Assembly (NCBI GenBank): GCA_013407085.1
Contig: JACCGJ010013492.1
Span: forward strand, 1-64,000
DNA: 64,000 nt
Origin: Atriophallophorus winterbourni
Taxonomy: Eukaryota; Platyhelminthes; Trematoda; Plagiorchiida; Microphallidae
Direction: 5' to 3'
In this document: in pieces, positions 55,884 through 64,000 of the stretch
Numbering within the stretch: the stretch's first letter is position 1
Layout: every line of letters begins with the position of its first letter
Made by a program: the position numbers and the translations under genes
Notes under the pieces: generated by a model
The model's input: the letters and a program-made list of their open reading frames with translations, nothing else
What the model was told of the DNA's origin: nothing
Database searches by the model: none

Positions 55884-56401
55884 GTACTATTTCCTGAAAT
55901 AATCCTTCTTAGGATGCCATGTTGGCTAAAAATATGATTTAGCGCATTGATGGTTGCGTGGTGATGGGTGGATAGACTTAAGTGATTTCCGGTCACAATA
56001 AATGAACGTAAACGATGACCAGATACATCGTGCTAACGGGTTAACGAAGTCGATGTGAATTCGTTCCTACGGCCAACGGACGTGGTGGCGACTTGGGTTA
56101 TTGTTGAAAACCCGAGAAACTACGAACAAATTTCACGATATTTGAATCGATGCCCGGTCAAAACACCTGAGATCATCTAGGTCGCGGGTGGTTTGAAAAC
56201 GGTACGTAATTCTCAAATATTTCATACTCACCAAAACTTTATCACAATCTTTTGGGTAATATTACATGTTATACTATTTTCATCATGTACACCAAAACAC
56301 CGATTTTGAAGTGACTCATTCTACGTAAAATTCCTAAGACGAACAACTGTTCCGGTTATTGAGTTCAGAAGACTTCCGTTATTCCAAATAAACTACCGAA
56401 G
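55884..56401. other. No feature recognised
   Basis: Sequence between two opposing transposon pieces; probably an untranslated part of the ORF1-bearing element. Confidence 0.35.
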
Positions 56402-56950
56402 TTGGAATCCGAATTAAATGAAATTCAGAAAAATAACTCTCTGTTTACTCAGGTTTGCAAAACTTTGCAACCACTGACTATCCTTTTGAATGATAATTCA
56501 AAGATCGATATGGATAAACTTAAACGAACTAAAAAGTTTGTTGAATCAATTTTCACCGAAATTTGTCAAAGAGACTTGAGATCCAAAAATGTTATACTGT
56601 TTGATATGGATGACAGATATCCTTTACACGATCTGAAAACTGCTCTCTGTTCCACTAATGGCTTCCCATTAGATTGCGCTTCGTTAAAGTGCTCGAGGAA
56701 AATTAAACGTTCGAATTCTTGTCTAATCTTATTACAACTCATTGACAAAAGCTTTGCGTCACACATCCTAGACCATAAGAATGCTTTCAAATCGATCCCC
56801 AGATTTAACAATGTCTTTATTAAACCAATGCAACGGAGATTTAGGTTCAATAAGCGTACTGTTACTACTCAATTTTCCACCGAATCTTCCAGCAATGGAA
56901 AAGTAACGATGGAATTGGATGGGTTACCACAAGAGCCTGTGGCTAGCTAG
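56402..56950 (+). CDS. ORF1-like protein of CR1-like element
   Basis: A 182-codon uninterrupted frame. It starts with a short coiled-coil-like stretch (LESELNEIQKNNSLFTQVCK), then KFVESIFTEICQRDLRSKNV and ILFDMDDRYPLHDLKTALC, a helical region CSRKIKRSNSCLILLQLIDK, and a basic end RRFRFNKRTVTTQ. The central part looks like an RRM-type fold (VILFDMDD and LILLQLIDKSFA as strands), as in ORF1 proteins that bind element RNA. No ATG is at the start (it opens with TTG), so the true start may be upstream or lost. The opposite-strand RT at 56951-57985 abuts it. Confidence 0.55.
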   Translation: MESELNEIQKNNSLFTQVCKTLQPLTILLNDNSKIDMDKLKRTKKFVESIFTEICQRDLRSKNVILFDMDDRYPLHDLKTALCSTNGFPLDCASLKCSRKIKRSNSCLILLQLIDKSFASHILDHKNAFKSIPRFNNVFIKPMQRRFRFNKRTVTTQFSTESSSNGKVTMELDGLPQEPVAS

Positions 56951-57985
56951 GTTGTACACTGCTTCTAATTGCATGATATTCTTAAGACTTCCACTAATCC
57001 ATACGACGAAGTCCTTTTCTTTTATTGTCCATTCCAGTTGTTGCGATCCAAGTTTGTAGGATAATGGGAAATTTTTTACCTATTTGCAACATTTTACAAT
57101 TTATGAATTTGAATGGAAACTTGTTACGATCTGACCAGCTTTTCAGTATTTGCATATGTCTTTGTAAATGCAAACAGTCCAGGCTTGAGGTGATTTACAT
57201 CCAATGATCTGCATGATCAGCATTTTGTCTGTGACAAGTTTCGGAAGGTAGCTGATGAAGAATAAAAAGAGAACCGGACAAATCAAAAAAAACTTTGTTG
57301 CTTCGATGTCCCTAGACATCACACCATCGATTAGTACATTTTGTCTTGCGATCAAGAAGGTAGTTCCACAAATGTCTTCTAGGAAAGAAGGCACCTATCA
57401 ATACCAAACACCTGCAGCTTGCTTAGGATTCAAGAATGGTCCACGCGATCAAACGCATTTGATATGTCCCAGTAACACTCATGCACGCAACCTCCCTCAT
57501 CCACTACCAGTCGTCTATTGTCTCCAGTAGGTTAATCAAGCAAAAACGAAACTTCAAAAATCCATGTGGCACTCTGGACAACAAGTTTTGGGTTTCGAAA
57601 CGATTCACAATTCTTTCGCACACAATTCGCTCCATAACGTTTGAGATTACTGGAAGGAGTGTAAAAGGCGGTAATTTGTTGGGACAGAACGAGTTCCACA
57701 TTTGTAGATAGGTGTTATGATTCCTCTCCTCCAGTCATTCGGTTCAATACCCTTCCTCACATAGAGGTTCGCACATTTGATTGCCGCATACATTTAGGAT
57801 TGCAAGTGTGATTTCGTCAGCTTTCGGGGACATGTTGATATTCAACCTTCGTAGGTGGTGCTGCACTATATCAGAATTGATGCACATATCGCATATAGTA
57901 TCCGGCACAATTGGTGCTGACAATTTCGATGGTAGCAATGCATCCTTGGAAGTGAAAACTCGTAAATATTAACAGGCGATGGAAC
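56951..57985 (-). pseudogene. CR1-like RT, N-terminal half
   Basis: The minus frames, in order, are SDIVQHHLRRLNINMSPKAD (57744-57938), FTLLPVISNVMERIVCERIV (57504-57701), and SPVLFLFFISYLPKLVTDKM-like residues (57143-57394) with the FADD box mutated, ending near 56951 at FVVWISGSLKNIMQLEA. Frame changes occur throughout. Its endonuclease continues at 58300-58880, beyond an insertion. Confidence 0.65.
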
Positions 57986-58285
57986 TCGTATTAGCCCATT
58001 CCCGCCTGAATTGTAGAAAGTATTTTCATTCTGCCCTTGTCTGTTTTACTTGGAACAGTTTACCTTCTGCCGTGGCTCACTTCACTAGCTTGCATGAATG
58101 TAAAACGATATTAGACGAATTTTTATAGAATTATTCGTTTCCCGAACACTTATATACTGCTTAATCTAATTCCTTATCTTGTTTATACACTTTCATTTCA
58201 ATTTTTACCATCATATGTTTGTTGTTAGGCTTGTTGCTTTTTAGACCATTAAAAACCACTGAATTACCTTGAATCTCCAACGGCC
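57985..58285 (+). mobile_element. CR1-like 3' end inserted in another element
   Basis: The plus strand reads SRLNCRKYFHSALVCFTWNS, LPSAVAHFTSLHECKTILDE, then GTTGTTAGGCTTGTTGCTTT, TTAGACCATTAAAAACCACT and GAATTACCTTGAAT. It splits the minus-strand element whose parts are 56951-57985 and 58300-58880. Confidence 0.65.
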
Positions 58286-58299
58286 GTAGCTTCCGCGGT

Positions 58300-58880
58300 T
58301 AAGACTAGGTCTAGAACAGATGTCTGCTGCTAATTTTCTTATCGAGTATATTCGAAAACATGATTATACAAGGGTATGTATACGGGCAGTTCGCGAAATT
58401 AGTTTTCTAGTGATCGGGATGGATGATCTACTCGATTTATAGTTGATGCAGTTTGAAGTCTTCCATAATGAATAATTGCGCATTGCGCTGATCCCAACGT
58501 ACTGCATTGCTTTCGAAAGTGGTTCCTTATTCTCATCCAATGATGAAGATGAACGGTAAACTATACCAACGATGCAATTGTATCATGACTTCAGATTCAA
58601 GATAAACCATATACTGTTTTCCTGATCGAAATCAGTGTTTGCAACTACAGTGCTGTATAAACGCTTGCGGTGGTAAACATTTACTCCACCACCTGTTCTT
58701 AAGCAGTCTTTCATATATGAAATAGAGAGCTCGCGATTGCTCACGTGAGTTTGGAACCATGTCTCAGCTGTTGTTATGAATTCGATTGAGTGCTGATTAC
58801 AGAGATCTCTCATTTCAGCTAGTTTGTTTACCAGGCATTGTGCGTTTGTATATAGACGATTGATTGTAATTTTCTTATAA
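58300..58880 (-). pseudogene. CR1-like endonuclease domain
   Basis: The minus frame has NRLYTNAQCLVNKLAEMRDL, IEFITTAETWFQTHVSNREL, GGGVNVYHRKRLYSTVVAN and IVGIVYRSSSSLDENK, with stops. These match the AP endonuclease of CR1 elements (ITETWL, RGGGVAIY, YRPPS). It is the 5' continuation of 56951-57985. Confidence 0.7.
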
Positions 58881-58884
58881 AATA

Positions 58885-59580
58885 ATGGAGCTGAAGCTCA
58901 TCTATTTGTCTGACCCTTTTAGAGTCGGAAATTGGTTAATTTTGGGATTGCCGCATTATTTCTAATCTGAATCTCGTCTGATTTTATAAACCGTGTTTCA
59001 TTGAGCCGTTTGGGTGTAGAAAGTTTAGGGTCACTCATTCTGACATCCTTCGGGAGCCCTAATTGATTCCATCATGCCTCTTGTTAAAAATGTTATTTTT
59101 AGATGTTTTGGCATGTCACCTTTAGAGTTTGATGACCAATGTATTCAAAACTTGTCCACCAAGACTGACTCGTTAGATCCGATGCTGTTGGCAATGTTAA
59201 GCCAATGTTTGTAATCGTGGTGCTTTATTTCACAAGACTGTTTTGGTAAGATTTTTTGGAGATTCTTTAAATTACTTTCACTCTATTCGAGTATGAATAC
59301 GTCAGAGCACCTACATGAGGCTATTTATATAATATATTTTGCATAGAATAATAAAAAGTAACGCTAATCTCAATATATAACCATTTAGCAATAAGATGTA
59401 CGTACCTCATTACGACAAATACCTTTTTGTAATTCGAATGTCGAATAGGATTTTCGAATTCGGACGAAAATAATTGCCTTTGTCCAGACGATGTGCTTTC
59501 ATGGATGATGAGTGCAACAGCTGTGAGGCTAGATGAAAGTTACTATATTTTGTACAACGAAAAACTTTGCAAAGACGTTC
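58885..59580. other. No feature recognised
   Basis: Possibly untranslated or ORF1-region transposon sequence; nothing definite. Confidence 0.35.
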
Positions 59581-59586
59581 TAATGG

Positions 59587-60130
59587 ATGGTAGATAGAAA
59601 TCTAATCTATCATCCACCGTCTGCACAGGAAACTTACAATCTGGCCCTATTTGATAAAATTCGCATGGTTACTTCCAGATTCACTTGTCGATTTTTAATT
59701 ATGGGTGACTTCAATTTACCGAATCTGCAGAGTAGTACCATTTACCCAGAACACGCCATGGAGCGCACATTCAGTGAGTTGTTTGACGATATTCCTCTTT
59801 ATAACCACATTGCATGTTATACCTGATACCGCGGAAACGATTTACACTCACTATTGGATTTCGTTCTGACAAGCAATGAACACGACATTGATAACGTTGC
59901 TTAAGAAAGTCCACTGGGACTAAGTGATCACATCGTCATCCAGTTTGACTATCTATTTGAAGCTGTAAGAACAAATGATGCGCGTAAAACAATTAGGCGG
60001 ATCAACACTATGGGGTTGATTGATGCTCTGTGAAACACGTTTAACTGCCAACCGGAAACCAGCAACTTACATGAGTTTTGGTTATGGCTAATATCTAATC
60101 TTAAAAGTTCAATCGAAGTGAGCTCCGAAT
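59587..60130 (+). pseudogene. CR1-like endonuclease, C-terminal part
   Basis: IYHPPSAQETYNLALFDKIR and RFLIMGDFNLPNLQSSTIY carry the MGDFN catalytic box. The following codons, after a stop at 59824, give LDFVLTSNEHDIDNV and LSDHIVIQF, the SDHxxI box that ends the domain. Confidence 0.75.
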
Positions 60131-60307
60131 TTGTCCTCAGGAACTCAAGAAAAAAACATTGAATTTAAACTAAGAAGCTGAACTCGTAAGTGGTTAACGG
60201 TACGAAACATTGCTTGGCGATACCATCGGCAAAACCCATCATCAGAGACCTGGGAAACATTCCGTTTACTACGGAAAAAAGTAAACAAATTTGTCATCCA
60301 AGACAAG

Positions 60308-61470
60308 TTGTGCTTCCACGAAGTGATATTAAGCATAATGGAGCGAAACTCCAAAATATTGTATTGGATGGTTAACGATCAATCTGAGGTGAAACCTGGA
60401 GTAGCGCACGTGAACACATCAGCTGGACCAACAACAACTGCAGCAGAAACTGCTGATGCTTTAGCCACGTTTTATTCATCGGTATTCAACCCAATAGAAC
60501 ATGCAATAAACATCCCAAATCAAACACTTTCAAACACGGCTGCCCTTAGTGAAATAAATGTCACTTCGAAACGTGTCCTTCAAGGTTTATTTAATCTTAA
60601 AACCGGAAAGTCTCTTGGGGCCGACGGAATAACCCCGAAAATTTTGAAGCAACGTGCGAGTTTGTTATACAAACCACTAACTTACTTGTTCGAGCAAACA
60701 TTGGTAAATGGAGTGATTCCAACAGAGTGAAAACGCGGAATAATTTCTCAAATTAACAAAGGTGGAAATCGCTCCGATGTTTCTAATTACCGACCCGTTA
60801 CTCTGTTACCTGTGATCTCAAAATTACTTGAGCGACTCATTGTTGACGATCTAATGAAACTTTTCGAGAATAATAAGTTGCTTGCGAGGAACCATCATGT
60901 ATTTAGACGTAATTATTCCTGTTTGTCTAATTTACTGGTAACAGTAGATTATTGGACAAAATCGGTAGATAAAGGACAAGCAATAGACGCCTGCTACTTA
61001 GATATATCAAAAGCATTCGATCGTGTTGACCATTCCCTACTACTGCAGAAGCTTGAAAGGCTTGGTATCACTGGAAAGTTGCTGAATTGGCTAAATGACT
61101 ACCTAACAAATTGCACTAACCAGGTACTGTTGTTGGTGCATTATCCAAACCAATCGCAGCGACTAGCGGAGATTCCCATGGTTCAGTCCTTCGTCCGATC
61201 CTCTTTCTGGTTTATGTCAATAAAGTACCGGAATTTGTTCCATGTAACATTTCGTTATTTGCGGAAGACAAAGATATGGCGCAGCATTCGTGGTCAAGAA
61301 GACTGTTTGCTACTATAGAAGGATCTTGATACGCTTCACAGCCGGTCGTTGAAAAACAAACCGCCGTTTGACTTCAACAAATGCAGGATCATGAATGTGC
61401 GGAATCGATTAGAGTTCACATGTCACATGGGTTCACATGTCCTTGAAAATTGCAGTGAATAAAAAGATTT
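60308..61470 (+). pseudogene. CR1-like reverse transcriptase
   Basis: 60308-60730 has RVLQGLFNLKTGKSLGADGI and PKILKQRASLLYKPLTYLF. 60812-61318 has ISKLLERLIVDDLMKLFENN, YSCLSNLLVTVDYWTKSVDK and CYLDISKAFDRVDHSLLLQK (motif A aspartate). A frameshift near 61130 disrupts the GVPQGS block, and FADD reads FAEDKDMAQ-like in another frame. It is closely related to 26741-27742 but inactive. Confidence 0.75.
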
Positions 61471-62000
61471 GAGAGTCTGGATATGCTCCAGTTTAAAAAC
61501 ATCACTTCAAACTAACACTGCCTTTAAAAAAGCAACACATGTTCTAAATCTACTCAAACGGGTATTTGGGAAATTTTCGCCCAAGATATTCCCAAGGATC
61601 ATGAATACATACTTGAGAACAGTCATGGAATACAGTGTGCAGTCATGGTCTACGTGGTTCAAGAAGGATGAGGAACTTATGCAGCGAATCTATCACCGCT
61701 TAACAAAACTAGTTCTCAGCATACGAAACAAACCATATAAAGAAAGGATAGCTCAATTGAATCTGTTCGACGTTCCTCATCGACGAATTAGAGGAGAACT
61801 TATGTTACTTTACAAAACATTGCATACCCGAACCATCCCTTACAGGATTATTATCGAACCCATGAATATGTGCTGGTCTCATCTCATTCCCGCCTAAACT
61901 GTAGAAGCTATTTTTACTCTGTCCGTGTCTGTTTTACTCGGAACAGTTTACCTTCAACCGTTGCTCACTCCACTAGCTTGCATGAACTTAAAAGGAAATT
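61469..62000 (+). pseudogene. CR1-like RT C-terminal domain
   Basis: RVWICSSLKTSLQTNTAFKK, RVFGKFSPKIFPRIMNTYLR, MEYSVQSWSTWFKKDEELMQ, YHRLTKLVLSIRNKPYKERI and RRIRGELMLLYKTLHTRTIP, then a stop and the terminal LSVSVLLGTVYLQPLL-frame remnants. It is nearly the same sequence as 55130-55883 on the other strand. Confidence 0.75.
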
Positions 62001-62001
62001 A

Positions 62002-62311
62002 CTTTACATTTTTACTTTTGTGCGGCTGGCTCCACGGGTGTATTAGCCGGCTTCATTGATGCCTCGGATCGCACCAGCCCACGCACGTCGATCGGAGGCG
62101 AGATCGTTGCAGACCGTGATCCAGTCTCGTTCCCACCTGCGAACTCCGTAGACGGTACGCAGACCCAGGGTGTCTACATCCTCTTCCACAGTTGACAGCC
62201 AGGTTTTCACTTGACCACATTGCCGCCGACGCCAAGTGCGAACGGGTTTGCAGGATGAGTTTTGGAAGTGCTGTGTCTGTCTTTCGGAGAACGTGGCCAA
62301 ACCATTGCAGG
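62002..62311 (-). mobile_element. RTE-type element, 5'-truncated insertion with 11-bp TSD
   Basis: A 310-bp, GC-richer insert lies between AAAGGAAATTA at 61991-62001 and again at 62312-62322. On the minus strand it encodes the C-terminus of an RTE-type endonuclease-RT: RRRQCGQVKTWLSTVEEDVD, TLGLRTVYGVRRWERDWITV and DLASDRRAWAGAIRGI, then a stop and a short A-rich tail. The base composition differs sharply from its surroundings, so it looks recent. Confidence 0.8.
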
Positions 62312-62489
62312 AAAGGAAATTATACGAATTTTTATTGTATTATTCGTTTCCAGAACACTTATATAATGTATAATCTACTTCTTCATATTGTTTATACACT
62401 CAAATCTCAATTTTTACCATCCTATGGTTGTTGTTAAGCTTGTTGCTTTTTAGACTATTAAAAACCTTGAATTACCTTGAATAAAACAT

Positions 62490-63489
62490 TGATAATAAAA
62501 ATCGTCCAATAGGCTTCACCTGTGTGCAGGTGGTGATAATTGGCTATCTTGAAATAATCACAAGTTTTTCAAAATATTTTGTATCGATGACTTGAGACCA
62601 TGGATGAAGGCGGTTGAGAAAACGTTTTTTAATTAGACTATAGCAACTCTTTAAGTATCATCCAGAAGCTCACAATCTTGTAGCTTGCGGCTAACGAAAT
62701 ATCTGCCATGAATCACATCAGTATTACTGGGCTTTGTTTGGATAGTTTTTCCAGGTTCGTCCAGTGAATGCATGCACGCACTACGTATACGCAATTTGTA
62801 AGATTTTATGTGGTTCTACAAAGGACTTGGTCGATTTTCTAATATTCATCGCTTGAATAGTTGCATAACTCTCAGGTACATGCCACATGTTTGCAGACGA
62901 CTTGAAATTTGCCCATTGTTCATATCGCTGTGATAGCTTGAGATCGCAAGACAGTTATATGTTGGTGGCAGTATTGAATCATTCTTCCAAACCTAAAACA
63001 ACTTCTAACACAAAATTATTTTAATGCCTCAAGTCAGAACTTTGACAACCAGAAAATTTTAGTTTCCATGCGGTTTTCATCATCGTAAATTATATTTTAA
63101 TTATCGTACATAATTCCTTGTTGATTTTTCATAACTCAAACATGGAAATATGTACATAATTTGAATATATTATTCCTGTTCTGTTCACATGTTCTGTTTC
63201 TGGGATTAAAGTGTTGTGTGTTTAAAAATTATACCGTGTTGCGTTAAATAGTGTTTTTTCGGAAAATTGATTAAATTAATCAGAATGCGTAGGTGTATAT
63301 TCGTGAAATCTTCGTTAGATCAGAAACCGCGATTCTAAATACGAGTACTAGTCCCTCCAGTCTTTTTTCAACATATACAGCCATGCGATTTAATAGACCA
63401 GATAGTCGATACAGAGATGTAATAATAATAAATTCTGATTTCAAATACCAAGAATCTGGCATCCTGTTGGTCTAAACATTCATCACCGA
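62490..63489. other. No feature recognised
   Basis: AT-rich sequence; nothing coding that I can support. Confidence 0.4.
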
Positions 63490-64000
63490 AGCTAAGCTCT
63501 CCTTCACATTAGTCTGTTTATGCAAGTTGTCCTGCGCATCTGACGAGGATTACAAGGAACTTAGGAATCTTATCACCAGATGGCTCAGAAGAGCACTACG
63601 AGTTTATTCAATCGATGATTTCAACCTACCGTGTATTGACTAGGACACAGAATTTCCCCGGTCTATCTCGATTGAGTACATTTTGTGTCCGCTTCATCAG
63701 CACGTGAGTAAAACACTGGGCAAAAGAAAGAGGTACCCACTATCAAAACTTGAACTTGTCCTGTCATGCGGTGCTATAGTCATATAAAACCTATCTTCTC
63801 TCTCAACTATGAGTTAAAGTAACCATGTCACCATACATTTATAGGCAAGTCTCTGCTTACGTAAGACACTAGTCAACTAACAGCGTAGTATCAACCTTGT
63901 TGACCGCAACGTCGTACGGCTCCCACTTTTAGGTTTTGAATGGTGATCTGAAGACAGAGACATCGAAACAATTTCTCAGTTATTAAGTACATTATCATAT
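63490..64000 (+). pseudogene. CR1-like endonuclease fragment, runs off the window
   Basis: The plus strand reads CASDEDYKELRNLITRWL, then YSIDDFNLPCID where the family has LGDFNxPxIDW, then KLELVLSCGAIVI. Stops interrupt it. The element continues past 64000. Confidence 0.5.

Larger units (their letters stand above)
59580..62485 (+). mobile_element. CR1-like non-LTR element, long but mutated
   Basis: It reads rightward: endonuclease end (59587-60130, FLIMGDFNLPNL), RT (60308-61470), C-terminal domain (61469-62000) and a 3' UTR ending TTTTTAGACTATTAAAAACC and TTGAATTACCTTGAAT (62440-62482). Its 3' UTR is interrupted by an RTE insertion at 62002-62311. It is 5'-truncated inside the endonuclease. 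Confidence 0.8.

Noticed and set aside
59500..59540. Another hammerhead (GATGATGAGTGCAACAGC)
   Set aside because: The core is not CUGANGA, GAAA is absent and no stem I pairs.

Overview
The window is eukaryotic, AT-rich, intron-containing DNA dense in retrotransposon debris, and it most resembles a parasitic flatworm, probably a digenean fluke. The grounds are the mixture of CR1-like non-LTR elements, an RTE element, a Gypsy element, Penelope-like fragments, and short repeats that carry hammerhead ribozymes. One of these repeats pairs a tRNA-like promoter with a hammerhead, the layout known from the schistosome Sm-alpha SINE. The species cannot be fixed from sequence alone.

The only host gene I can support is one minus-strand gene of 12 coding exons (40518 down to 18916). 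It encodes a vesicular monoamine transporter of the SLC18 family. The exons join in frame at GT-AG junctions to about 542 residues. The final C-terminal end is uncertain. Its introns (168 to 3805 bp) are filled with mobile DNA: CR1-like fragments, a solo LTR-like repeat, Penelope-like endonuclease remnants, RTE fragments and hammerhead repeats.

Layout: 1-5.8 kb, head-to-tail minus-strand CR1-like elements with (AACTG)n-type tails; 6.1-7.1 kb, an inverted tandem array of ~235-bp hammerhead repeats; 7.3-8.3 kb, two direct copies of a tRNA-derived SINE with a hammerhead, flanking a palindromic MITE; 8.3-18.9 kb, intergenic DNA with an LTR-like repeat, a CR1-like element and small fragments; 18.9-40.5 kb, the transporter gene; 40.8-43.9 kb, a decayed Gypsy element with a hammerhead repeat inserted in its 3' LTR; 44-55 kb, solo LTR-like repeats, a miniature LTR-type element and CR1 pieces; 55.1-62.5 kb, a nest of CR1-like elements including an ORF1 and a long RT; 63.5-64 kb, the edge of another element.

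The most interesting signal is the hammerhead family. At least eight copies keep the CUGANGA / GAAA / GUH core. They have two- or three-base-pair stem III hairpins, sit in units of about 228-242 nt (often dimers), and fall into two subfamilies that preserve a palindrome by compensatory change. One insertion has a 13-bp target-site duplication and an internal inversion. This matches what is known of metazoan retrozymes, small retroelements that use hammerheads to make circular RNAs. Three core-intact copies lie in introns of the transporter gene in the sense orientation.
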